Part shown: in pieces, positions 1 to 7,109 of the stretch
Layout of the letters: every line of letters starts with the position of its first letter
How positions within the stretch are numbered: position 1 is the first letter of the stretch
Origin: Proluteimonas flavola
Lineage (GTDB): Bacteria > Pseudomonadota > Gammaproteobacteria > Xanthomonadales > Xanthomonadaceae
Direction of reading: 5' to 3'
DNA length: 64,000 nt
NCBI RefSeq assembly: GCF_021191705.1
Contig: NZ_JAIWPU010000004.1
Location: 58,587-122,586, forward strand
The notes under the pieces: model-generated
Databases searched by the model: none
The model's input: only the letters and a program-made list of their open reading frames with translations
What the model was told of the DNA's origin: nothing
Program-made: the position numbers and the translations under genes

Positions 1-1173
1 CACCGCGACGTCGCGCGGCTGCAGCGGCGGATCGAAGCGCGGATCCTCGAACAGGGCGCGCAGCTGGTCGTGCAGTACCTGCAGTTCGCGCAGACGCGTG
101 TGGCAGGCATGCACCTGCAGGCTGGGATCGTCGCGTCGCAGTGCGGGCAGACGCGTGCGCGGATCAAACGTGGTCGGCGTCAGCGGCGGTGACGGCAGCC
201 GCTGGAACAGGTCCGACTGCAAGCGCCGCAGCAGGCTGCCGTGCAGCGCGCCGCCGCCTTCACCGGGATCGGCATCGCTGCGCAGTTCGACATCGGGATG
301 CACGACTTCGTAGCTGCCGAGCACGGCCATGAAATCGCGGCCGGCGTGGCCCCAGGCCTGCAGCAACGGATTCTCGGTGCGTGCGGCCTCGGCGCCGCCG
401 GCGCGCACGCGCTGCAGATCGCCCCAGTAGTCGCGGCTGGGCGAGGGCACGTAGACATGCAGCGTGCCGACGCGCGCCTGCGTGGCGAGCACGCGCAGCA
501 CGTCGGGCGAGACGTTGAGCGTGGCGAACGCGAACAGCCGCGGCGGCAGGCCGACGGGCAACGGCGCGCCGGCGCTTTCGAAGCGGTCGAGATACTGCTG
601 GATGCGCCGCGCGCGATGCTGGCGGCCGCGCGCGATGCGCCGCCACAGGATGGCCTGCGGATCGTCGGCATCCGCGCCCGCTTCCCAGCGCAGCAGCCAG
701 TCGCGGCGCCAGGCCTGGTACTTCTCGAACACCGAGGCGAGTTCGCCGGCCAGCGCCCATGGCCGCAGCGGATCGTTGCCGTCGACGTGCGCGCGCAGCG
801 CGGCGAGCGCGGGCTGGGCGAGGAATGACGGATCGGTCAGCGCGGCATACAGATGCCAGCGCAGCGCGGCGGCATCGAGTTCATCGTCGGCGGGACCGGG
901 AACCTGCCCCGGACTTGATCCGGGGTTCGCCGCCAGCGCACGGCCGACGAATTCGCCGGGCGTCACGAACTCCAGATTCGCGGCGACGCCGTGTTCGGCG
1001 GCGAGCGTGGCCTGCAGCCAGCGCCGCATCGCGACCTGCGGGATCAGCACCACGTCCGGCGTCAGCAGCGACTGCCCGGGCGCCGGCGTGCGCAGCGCAT
1101 GCGCCATCAGGCCCGCCAGCACCTCCAACGCGTTGGAGTGGTAGAGGCGGAAGTCGGCTGCGGCATCGGGCAT
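1..1173 (-). CDS. recC: RecC, exodeoxyribonuclease V gamma subunit (N-terminal part, runs off the window)
   Basis: The minus-strand frame from ATG at 1173 is open to the window edge (391 codons), so only the N-terminal third of a roughly 1,100-residue protein is present. It starts MPDAAADFRLYHSNALEVL and continues with VVLIPQVAMRRWLQATLA and GVAANLEFVTPGEFV. These match the RecC start (YHSN near residue 10, the MAxWLQ segment, the G-I/V-AAN segment). RecC belongs to the RecBCD helicase-nuclease, which loads at double-strand ends and recognises Chi. The recB and recD partners would lie beyond the left edge. A GC-rich palindrome inside the gene adds about a dozen Pro/Gly-rich residues near residue 85. 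Family is secure; the 3' end is not visible. Confidence 0.85.
   Translation of the reverse strand, partial: MPDAAADFRLYHSNALEVLAGLMAHALRTPAPGQSLLTPDVVLIPQVAMRRWLQATLAAEHGVAANLEFVTPGEFVGRALAANPGSSPGQVPGPADDELDAAALRWHLYAALTDPSFLAQPALAALRAHVDGNDPLRPWALAGELASVFEKYQAWRRDWLLRWEAGADADDPQAILWRRIARGRQHRARRIQQYLDRFESAGAPLPVGLPPRLFAFATLNVSPDVLRVLATQARVGTLHVYVPSPSRDYWGDLQRVRAGGAEAARTENPLLQAWGHAGRDFMAVLGSYEVVHPDVELRSDADPGEGGGALHGSLLRRLQSDLFQRLPSPPLTPTTFDPRTRLPALRRDDPSLQVHACHTRLRELQVLHDQLRALFEDPRFDPPLQPRDVAV
907..925. repeat. GC-rich palindrome inside recC
   Basis: Seven-base arms CCCCGGA and TCCGGGG flank CTTGA. The element sits in frame in recC and encodes part of a Pro/Gly/Ser-rich stretch between two recognisable RecC segments. 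It looks like an intergenic palindromic repeat that landed in a coding region. Confidence 0.5.
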
Positions 1174-1355
1174 CCGGCCATGATGCCGGAGCGGGATCGC
1201 AGGAGGCGATACGGGGTGCGCGCCCGCATGTCGGGGGCGGTGCGGCCTGCCTTCGACCGCGATCGCGCGAAGTCGCTGGGCCCCGGCCTTCGCCGGGGCG
1301 ACGGCATGCATACGCGTGGATCCTTATCCCGGCCCATCGAGCTTCAGACTTTTCT

Positions 1356-1478
1356 CGTCATCCCAGCGCACGCTGGGATCCATTTTGATCTGTGGGCTTT
1401 TGCTCGCTTACTTCAGAACAGCAATGGACCGCAGCTTGATCGGACATGCGTCTGTTGGAGCTGCTGGGGCGACGGAGC
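1356..1478. repeat. Composite intergenic repeat, copy 1 of 3
   Basis: It begins with a palindromic block (CCCAGCGCACGCTGGG followed by ATCCATTTTGATC). It ends with a block containing GACATGCGTCTGTTGGA and GCTGGGGCGACG. The same two blocks in the same order and spacing occur at 58053-58174, and in a more diverged form at 61122-61247. Confidence 0.6.
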
Positions 1479-1622
1479 ACTGATTGCCTGACTCGCCCGG
1501 CATCTCCCAGCGGCATTCGACAGACAGGTGCCTTTCCGATGCCGTCGCGATGTCGGGTTCGCGGTCGGAACGGCGCGCAGTCGTGCCGGCCGGGACACTC
1601 CGCCCCGCCGCCGGGACAATTC

Positions 1623-1640
1623 CTGTACTCGCCAGTACAG
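1623..1640. promoter_or_regulatory. Inverted repeat upstream of mlaF
   Basis: CTGTACT-CGCC-AGTACAG is a perfect seven-base inverted repeat about 90 bp before the mlaF start, next to AT-richer sequence with a weak TAAGAT hexamer. It could be an operator for a dimeric regulator. The outer CTGT/ACAG arms recall a LexA box but the spacing is two bases too long for the enterobacterial consensus. Confidence 0.3.
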
Positions 1641-1732
1641 CGACTGGGTTAAGATTCAGTGTGTGCCCGCCATCCTCTGCGGGTTTCGCGCGCCAACCGC
1701 CGCGCGCCTTCCCCCGTTTCCCTGCGAACCGA

Positions 1733-2527
1733 ATGCCCGACGCCACCGCCCCCGCCGTGCTGCTGCGCGATGTCCGCCTCGACCGCGGCGGGCGCACGAT
1801 CCTGTCCGGCATCGACCTCACGGTGCCGCGCGGCAGCGTGACCGCGGTGCTGGGCCCGTCGGGCAGCGGCAAGTCGACGCTGCTCTCGGCGCTGACCGGC
1901 GAACTGGTACCGGCTGCCGGCACGGTCGAAGTCTTCGGCCAGCGCGTGCCCACCCGCACGCGCGAACTGCTGGACCTGCGCAAGGGCATCGGCGTGCTGC
2001 TGCAGGGCAACGGCCTGCTGACCGATCTGACCGCAGGCGAGAACATCGCGCTGCCGCTGCGGCTGCACACCAAGCTGCCGAAACCGGTGATCGCGCGTCT
2101 GGTCGCGATGAAGCTGCAGGCGGTCGGCCTGCGGACCGCCGTCGACCTGTATCCGCGCGAGCTGTCGGGCGGCATGGCGCGTCGCGTCGCCCTGGCGCGC
2201 GCGCTGGCGCTCGATCCGCCGTTGATGATCTACGACGAGCCGCTGACCGGGCTGGACCCGATCGCCTCGGGTGTGATCATGAGCCTGATCGGCCGCCTCA
2301 ACGCCTCGCTCGGGCTGACCAGCATCATCGTCACCCACCATGTGCACGAAACGCTGCCGGTGGCCGACCACGCCATCGTGATCGCCAACGGCCGCATCGT
2401 CTTCCAGGGCACGCCGGCGCAGCTCGAGGCCAGCACCGATCCGCTGGTGCGCCAGTTCCTGCGCGGCGAGCCGGACGGCCCGATCGCATTCGACCGCGGC
2501 GATCTCGCCCGCCAGAAGGTGGCGTGA
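1733..2527 (+). CDS. mlaF: MlaF, ATPase of the Mla phospholipid transporter
   Basis: 264 residues. The Walker A motif GPSGSGKST is near residue 40, the ABC signature LSGGMARR near 145, Walker B LMIYDEPLTGLDP just after it, and the switch histidine is in IIVTHH. MlaF powers the inner-membrane MlaFEDB complex that moves phospholipids between the inner membrane and periplasmic MlaC to keep outer-membrane asymmetry. The start at MPDATAPAV is chosen because ABC homology begins a few residues later; upstream in-frame sequence is unlike the family. It is the first gene of a complete mlaFEDCBA set on the plus strand. A REP-like element separates it from mlaE. Confidence 0.92.
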   Translation: MPDATAPAVLLRDVRLDRGGRTILSGIDLTVPRGSVTAVLGPSGSGKSTLLSALTGELVPAAGTVEVFGQRVPTRTRELLDLRKGIGVLLQGNGLLTDLTAGENIALPLRLHTKLPKPVIARLVAMKLQAVGLRTAVDLYPRELSGGMARRVALARALALDPPLMIYDEPLTGLDPIASGVIMSLIGRLNASLGLTSIIVTHHVHETLPVADHAIVIANGRIVFQGTPAQLEASTDPLVRQFLRGEPDGPIAFDRGDLARQKVA

Positions 2528-2543
2528 TGGATACCCGTTTCGT

Positions 2544-2659
2544 GGGAGCGGCCTCGGCCGCGATGGGCGTTGCCGGGCAAGCCTGTGGCAGCGGCCCTGG
2601 TCGCGATGCGGACCTGGCGGGCGGCCTGTCGCGCGCAAGCGCGCTCCCACGAGTGCCCC
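2544..2659. repeat. REP-like inverted element between mlaF and mlaE
   Basis: The left arm GTGGGAGCGGCCTCGGCCGCG and the right arm TCGCGCGCAAGCGCGCTCCCAC are the two orientations of a repeat seen at several other intergenic sites in the window (about 7.0, 10.2, 14.4 and 30.2 kb). Here it fills the 160-bp gap between two genes of one operon. Such paired REP sequences often form mRNA hairpins that stabilise upstream message; that effect here is inference. Confidence 0.55.
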
Positions 2660-2687
2660 CTATGCGCTCCCACCGGAGAACTGCACG

Positions 2688-3431
2688 ATGACCGCCGCGA
2701 TCCGCTCGCTCGGCCGCGCCGGGATGTTCTCGCTGTCGGTGCTGCGCGCGTCGAAGCCCACGGCCGATTTCTTCGCCGAGCTGGTCCGCGAGATCTACAA
2801 GATCGGCGGCCGCTCCCTGCCGATCATCGCGGTCGGCGGCGCCTTCGTCGGCCTGTCGCTGACCCTGCTGGGCTACCGCGCGCTGGAGACCTACGGCGCC
2901 AGCAACCAGGTCAGCGTGCTGATCGGTCTGGGCCTGTACCGCGAACTGGCCCCGGTGCTGACCGCGCTGCTGTTCGTCGGTCGCGCCGGCAGTTCGATCT
3001 CCGCCGAACTGGGCCTGATGCGCGCCACCGACCAGATCACCGCGCTCGGCCTGATGGCGATCGATCCGGTAGCCAAGGTCGTCGCGCCGCGCTTCTGGGC
3101 GGCGGTGATCTGCGTGCCGCTGCTGACCGCGTTCTTCTGCAGCCTGGCGCTGTCGGCGAGCTGGTTCCAGGCGGTGCAGGTGCTGGGCATCGACAACGGC
3201 ATGTTCTGGCAGTCGATGCAGGATGCGGTCGATTTCCGCCACGACTTCCTCACCGCGTTCGTGAAGTCGGCGGTGTTCGGCGGCACAGCGGCGCTGGTCG
3301 CGTCCTACGTCGGCTTCCACGCCGAGCCGACGATCGAGGGCACCTCGGTCGCGACGACGCGCGCGGTGGTCAACGCCTCGCTGCTGGTGCTGATGTTCAA
3401 TTTCGTGATGTCCGCCTTCCTGTTCCGCTGA
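2688..3431 (+). CDS. mlaE: MlaE, permease of the Mla phospholipid transporter
   Basis: 247 residues, the usual MlaE/YrbE length, with about five to six hydrophobic segments. Typical family stretches are visible: GLGLYRELAPVLTALLFVGR and GSSISAELGLMRATDQ, followed by IDPVAKVVAPRFWA. MlaE forms the inner-membrane dimer that couples MlaF ATPase activity to lipid passage through the MlaD hexamer. The start follows a GGAGAA ribosome site. The gene is separated from mlaF only by a repeat element and is followed by mlaD after about 70 bp. Confidence 0.92.
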   Translation: MTAAIRSLGRAGMFSLSVLRASKPTADFFAELVREIYKIGGRSLPIIAVGGAFVGLSLTLLGYRALETYGASNQVSVLIGLGLYRELAPVLTALLFVGRAGSSISAELGLMRATDQITALGLMAIDPVAKVVAPRFWAAVICVPLLTAFFCSLALSASWFQAVQVLGIDNGMFWQSMQDAVDFRHDFLTAFVKSAVFGGTAALVASYVGFHAEPTIEGTSVATTRAVVNASLLVLMFNFVMSAFLFR

Positions 3432-3501
3432 TGTCGGCGGCCTGAACGCCGATTCCTTCTTTCACCGCCACGCCCGGCGGTCCGCTGCAAAGGTGACACC
3501 C

Positions 3502-4056
3502 ATGACAAGCGCCCGTGGTCCCCGTCTCGAACTCGCCGTCGGTGCATTCCTGCTGCTCGCGCTCGCCTCGCTGCTGGTGCTGGCGATCGCCTCGACCAAC
3601 GGCCAGTTCGGCTTCAGCCGCGGCGGCACCTACGCGCTCACCGCCCGCTTCAGCAATCTCGGCCAGCTGCGTCCCAACGCGCCGGTCAAGGTGGGCGGCG
3701 TGACCATCGGCCGCGTGACCGGCATCGATCTGGATCCGGTGCGCTTCGATTCGATCGTCTCGATGAAGATCGAGGACCGTTTCAACGAGATCCCGGCCGA
3801 CACCTCGGCGGCGATCCTCACCGGCGGCCTGCTCGGCGAGAGCTACATCGGCCTGTCGGTCGGTGGCGATCTCGAAGTGCTGCAGCCGGGCGAGGAGATC
3901 GCGTTCACCTCGCCGGCGGTGGATCTGATGCAGATGGTCGGCAAGTACATGTTCGGTGGCGGCGGCGAAGGTGCCGACGCCGCCCAGCCAGCCGCGCCCG
4001 AAGCCGGCATCGCGTCGCCCGACGCGCCCCACAGTGACGAAGGAGTCCTTCCATGA
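3502..4056 (+). CDS. mlaD: MlaD, periplasmic MCE-domain subunit of the Mla transporter
   Basis: 184 residues. One N-terminal transmembrane helix (about residues 9-29) is followed by a single MCE domain: YALTARFSNLGQLRPNAPVKVGG, then VTIGRVTGIDLDP and the GLLGESYIGLSVGG turn. The C-terminal tail is low-complexity. MlaD hexamers form the lipid channel above MlaE. The ATG at 3502 is preferred to a GTG nine bases upstream because it leads straight into the membrane anchor. The stop codon overlaps the mlaC start (ATGA), indicating translational coupling. Confidence 0.92.
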   Translation: MTSARGPRLELAVGAFLLLALASLLVLAIASTNGQFGFSRGGTYALTARFSNLGQLRPNAPVKVGGVTIGRVTGIDLDPVRFDSIVSMKIEDRFNEIPADTSAAILTGGLLGESYIGLSVGGDLEVLQPGEEIAFTSPAVDLMQMVGKYMFGGGGEGADAAQPAAPEAGIASPDAPHSDEGVLP

Positions 4057-4724
4057 TCCGTATGCCCCTGATCCGTCGCGCCCTGCCGCTCGCCCTCGCT
4101 GCCGCGCTGGTGCTGCCCGCCGCCGCGTTCGCGCAGGCCCGCCCGGCCGCCGCGCCCGCCGCCAGCACCGCGCAGGCCGGCTCGCCGAGCCAACTGGTGC
4201 TCGGCAACACCGAGCGCGTGCTCACGACGCTGGAATCGCGTCGCGCCGAGTTCACCCGCGACCGCGCCGCGCTGCAGACCTTCATCGATGGCGAATTCAA
4301 CACCATGTTCGACCGCGATTATGCGGCGCGGCAGGTGCTGGGCCGCCACGGCCGCGGCGCGTCGGATGCCGACGTCAAGGCCTTCGGCGATGCGCTGGCC
4401 GAGAACCTGATGCGCAGGTACGGCTCGTCGCTGCTGGACTTCAACACCCAGCTGCGCGTGCGCATCAAGTCCGAGGCCCCGCTGCCGCGTGGCCTCGGCG
4501 TGCGCGTGTCGAGCGAACTGCTGCGCAGCGGCGGCGAGCCGATTCCGGTCGACTACCTGATGCGCCAGAGCGGCGGCACCTGGAAGGTGTTCGACGTGAT
4601 GGTCGAAGGCGTGTCGTTCGTGCGCACGTTCCGCGAGCAGTTCGATACGCCGCTGCAGCGCACGTCCATCCAGCAGGTCGCGCGCGAACTGCGCAGCGGC
4701 CAGATCCAGGCGACCGCCGAGTGA
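4053..4724 (+). CDS. mlaC: MlaC, periplasmic phospholipid shuttle
   Basis: 223 residues with a Sec signal peptide (hydrophobic core ALPLALAAALVLPAAAFA, cleavage after about residue 28). The Tol-Tol_Ttg2 fold is recognisable from RRAEFTRDRAALQTFIDGEFNTMFDRDYAARQVLGRH-type sequence and the C-terminal VEGVSFVRTFREQF segment. MlaC carries one phospholipid between MlaA at the outer membrane and MlaFEDB. It overlaps mlaD upstream and mlaB downstream by four and one bases, so the block is tightly coupled. Confidence 0.92.
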   Translation: MIRMPLIRRALPLALAAALVLPAAAFAQARPAAAPAASTAQAGSPSQLVLGNTERVLTTLESRRAEFTRDRAALQTFIDGEFNTMFDRDYAARQVLGRHGRGASDADVKAFGDALAENLMRRYGSSLLDFNTQLRVRIKSEAPLPRGLGVRVSSELLRSGGEPIPVDYLMRQSGGTWKVFDVMVEGVSFVRTFREQFDTPLQRTSIQQVARELRSGQIQATAE

Positions 4725-5011
4725 TGGGCACGGCCGCGGCTTCGGTCCGGCGCGACGGCGATGCGCTGGCGTTCGCCGGCGATGTCGTCGCCGCATCGGT
4801 GCCGGCGCTGTGGTCGCAGGCGCAGGCCGGTCGCGCCGGCACCGCGCGGCTGGACCTGTCCGCCGTCACCACGCTCGACAGCGCCGGTCTCGCCCTGCTG
4901 GCCGAACTCGCCGGCGGTGGCGCGTTGGCGGTCGCCGGCAACCCGCCAGGCCTGGCCGAACTGTGCCGGGCCTATCGTTTGACGCCGACGCTGGCCTACG
5001 TGTCCGCGTGA
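4724..5011 (+). CDS. mlaB: MlaB, STAS-domain subunit of the Mla transporter
   Basis: A 95-residue STAS-domain protein whose ATG shares one base with the mlaC stop. The key motif DLSAVTTLDSAGLALLAELA holds the conserved Ser/Asp region of STAS proteins. MlaB binds MlaF in the cytoplasm and is needed for assembly and activity of the transporter. Length and position between mlaC and mlaA support the call. Confidence 0.88.
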   Translation: MGTAAASVRRDGDALAFAGDVVAASVPALWSQAQAGRAGTARLDLSAVTTLDSAGLALLAELAGGGALAVAGNPPGLAELCRAYRLTPTLAYVSA

Positions 5012-5049
5012 GCCTCCCACCCACCCCGGCCCCCCACGGGATTCCGACG

Positions 5050-6132
5050 ATGTCGAGCCTTGCCCCGTTCCGTTTCCTGCTGCCGCTGATCGCGTCCGCA
5101 GCGCTCGTCGCCTGCGCCGGCACCGGCGCCCCCCGGGACCGCGTGCCTTCGCCGGTGGCGGAGACGGTCGGCGCGCCCGCGCCTGCGATCGCCGACGTGC
5201 CCACCGCCGCGGATGCCGACGCCGCCGACGTGCCGGCCGCGCCCGACACCGGCGTGGTCATCGAAGCCTTCGACGATGCCGCACGTGTGGCCGGCGACGC
5301 ATCGCCAGCCAGTGGCACGCCGACCGATGCCGAGCTCGACTACGCCGCGCTCTACGGCGAGCCGGTCTACGACCCGGTCTACGATCCCACCCTGCCCGAA
5401 GCCGCGCAGATGCCGCGCAGCTACGATCCGTGGGAGCCGCTCAACCGCAAGGTGTTCGCGTTCAACAGCGCGATCGACCGCGGTTTCGCCAAGCCGCTGG
5501 CGAAGGCCTACGCGAAGGTCGTGCCGCGTCCGGTGCGCTTGGGCGTGACCAACTTCTTCAGCAACCTCGGCCAGCCGGTCAGCGCGCTCAATGCCTTGCT
5601 GCAGGGCCGCCCGAAGGCGGCGGGCCAGTCGCTGGGCCGCTTCCTGGTCAACAGCACGCTGGGCATCGGCGGCATCTTCGATCCGGCGACGGACGCGGAA
5701 ATCCCCCACCAGAGCGCCGACTTCGGCCAGACGATGGGTGTGTGGGGCTGGCGCGACTCGCGTTACCTCGAACTGCCGCTGTTCGGCCCGCGCACCCTGC
5801 GCGATGGCTTCGGCCTGGTCGGCGACGCCCCGCTGTCGCCGCTGCGCCAGGTCAGCGACGACCCGGTGCGCTACGGCCTGCAGGGCCTGCAACTGGTCGA
5901 TCTGCGCACGCGCCTGTTCGCCGTCGACAGCATGCGCGAAGGCGCGACCGACGAGTACGCGCTGATCCGGGATGCGTGGATGCAGCGCCGTGCCTACCAG
6001 ATCGAATCGGTCCGCCGCGCCAACGGCGACGACGGAGAGACCGGCCTGCCGGACTATCTCTACGAGGACGATGCGATGCCGACGGTCCCGGTCGATGTGA
6101 TGCCGATGGTGCCGCTGTCGCCGACGCCTTGA
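5050..6132 (+). CDS. mlaA: MlaA/VacJ outer-membrane lipoprotein
   Basis: 360 residues with a lipoprotein signal (lipobox LVAC, cysteine at about residue 20). An Ala/Asp/Pro-rich linker precedes the VacJ domain: YDPWEPLNRKVFAFNSAID, RPVRLGVTNFFSNLGQP, LGRFLVNSTLGIGGIFDPA and FGQTMGVWGW. MlaA removes misplaced phospholipids from the outer leaflet and hands them to MlaC. Its inclusion in the operon fits pseudomonad/xanthomonad arrangements; in E. coli vacJ is separate. An in-frame GTG at 5008 is a possible but less likely start. A terminator follows directly. Confidence 0.9.
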   Translation: MSSLAPFRFLLPLIASAALVACAGTGAPRDRVPSPVAETVGAPAPAIADVPTAADADAADVPAAPDTGVVIEAFDDAARVAGDASPASGTPTDAELDYAALYGEPVYDPVYDPTLPEAAQMPRSYDPWEPLNRKVFAFNSAIDRGFAKPLAKAYAKVVPRPVRLGVTNFFSNLGQPVSALNALLQGRPKAAGQSLGRFLVNSTLGIGGIFDPATDAEIPHQSADFGQTMGVWGWRDSRYLELPLFGPRTLRDGFGLVGDAPLSPLRQVSDDPVRYGLQGLQLVDLRTRLFAVDSMREGATDEYALIRDAWMQRRAYQIESVRRANGDDGETGLPDYLYEDDAMPTVPVDVMPMVPLSPTP

Positions 6133-6161
6133 TGGGTTGAGTGTGTTGTTGAAGTCATCAG

Positions 6162-6190
6162 AAAAGCCCCGCGAAAGCGGGGCTTTTTGT
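6162..6190 (+). terminator. Rho-independent terminator after mlaA
   Basis: An 11-bp stem AAAAGCCCCGC/GCGGGGCTTTT with a GAAA tetraloop is followed by further T-rich sequence. It closes the mla operon 30 bp after the stop. Confidence 0.92.
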
Positions 6191-6198
6191 TTTTTGCT

Positions 6199-6353
6199 CC
6201 TTCCCCCGCCTGCGGGGGAAGGTCGGGATGGGGCGAACGGCCAGGTCGCGAGTCATCCGGTCCAGGCGCTACACCATGCGTCGAGTCGGGATCCTTGGCG
6301 GGCGGACGCCTTGCCCCCACCCAACCCTCCCCCGCGGACGGGGGAGGGCTCGC
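6199..6353. repeat. Long inverted repeat element (CCTTCCCCCGC family)
   Basis: The left end has CTTCCCCCGCCTGCGGGGGAAG and GGGATGGGG. The right end has the complementary CCCCCACCC and CTCCCCCGCGGACGGGGGAG. A second, more eroded copy lies at about 26764-26928. Both copies sit at the 3' end of a gene pair. Confidence 0.55.
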
Positions 6354-6359
6354 AACAGA

Positions 6360-6905
6360 TCACTCTCCCGCCAACGCCGCCTCCACCGCTGCACGCACGC
6401 GCGGATCGTCCGCCGTCACGTCCGGCGCGAACCGGCCCACCACATGCCCATGCCGGTCGATCAGGAACTTCTCGAAGTTCCACAGCACGCCCGGCGCCGG
6501 ATTCGGCGGGCCGTAGGCGCGCAGCTTTTCGCGCATCGGGCCTTCGCCGGTCGCCTCCGGCTGCGCGTGCGTCAGCGCCGTGTACAGCGGATGGATCGAA
6601 TCGCCCGTCACCGCGATCTTCGAGAACAGCGGGAAGCTGACGTCGTAGCGCAGGCTGCAGAACTGCTGGATCTCGGCATCGCTGCCCGGTTCCTGCCCGG
6701 CGAAGTCGTTGGCCGGAAACCCCAGCACTTCCAGCCCCGCATCGCGCTTTTCGCGGTACAGCGCTTCCAGACCTGCGTACTGCGGCGTCAGGCCGCATTT
6801 CGATGCGACGTTGACCACCAGCAGCACCTTGCCGGCATACGCGCCGAGCGTGGTCGTGTCGCCGTCGATGGTCTTGAGCGGGATGTCGGTCAGCGGTGCG
6901 GTCAT
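6360..6905 (-). CDS. Glutathione peroxidase family protein (thiol peroxidase)
   Basis: 181 residues, the normal size for bacterial GPx. The peroxidatic cysteine lies in NVASKCGLTPQY and the family segments FPANDFAGQEPG and WNFEKFLID are present. The active site uses Cys, not selenocysteine. The usual FPCNQF is FPANDF here, but the downstream cysteine in EIQQFC is kept, so a thioredoxin-dependent Cys-Cys mechanism is plausible. Start at MTAPLTDIPL: the frame continues upstream but that part translates repeat DNA. It would reduce hydrogen peroxide or organic hydroperoxides in the cytoplasm. Confidence 0.88.
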   Translation of the reverse strand: MTAPLTDIPLKTIDGDTTTLGAYAGKVLLVVNVASKCGLTPQYAGLEALYREKRDAGLEVLGFPANDFAGQEPGSDAEIQQFCSLRYDVSFPLFSKIAVTGDSIHPLYTALTHAQPEATGEGPMREKLRAYGPPNPAPGVLWNFEKFLIDRHGHVVGRFAPDVTADDPRVRAAVEAALAGE

Positions 6906-7008
6906 GGCGGTGCGCTCGCGAAGAAGAAGGCGCCCGATGCTATCGCGCATCGCGTCCGGAAACTGTGGCCTGGACACCACCCGCAGGATGGGTAGAGCGC
7001 AGCGGAAC

Positions 7009-7081
7009 CCATCGCGCAGGCACGCGCTTGCACGCGACAGGAACCGCCAGCAACGCCACATCGCGCGCGAGCGCGCTCCCA
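7009..7081. repeat. REP-like intergenic element
   Basis: Paired inverted blocks (CGCGCAGGCACGCGC, and CGCGCGCGAGCGCGCTCCCAC) between the gpx start and the rmuC stop. It is another member of the GCGCGCTCCCAC family. Confidence 0.5.
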
Positions 7082-7109
7082 CAAAACTTATGAAGGCTTC
7101 CGCCGCGCT

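Larger units (their letters stand above)
1174..1732. other. Intergenic region between recC and mlaF, mostly repeats
   Basis: No credible gene is seen between the divergent recC and mlaF starts. The stretch holds a GC-rich palindromic repeat at 1278-1304 (CCCCGGCCTTCGCCGGGG core) and a composite repeat at 1356-1478 that recurs near 58.1 and 61.2 kb. A short inverted repeat lies at 1623-1640, followed by the AT-richest part of the region, where the mlaF promoter probably lies. Confidence 0.5.

Noticed and set aside
141..1144. Plus-strand and alternate minus-strand open frames over recC
   Set aside because: Shadow frames of high-GC coding DNA; only the frame from 1173 reads as RecC.
1623..1640. 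LexA box before mlaF
   Set aside because: CTGT and ACAG are ten bases apart, not eight, so it does not fit the enterobacterial LexA consensus; kept only as an inverted repeat.
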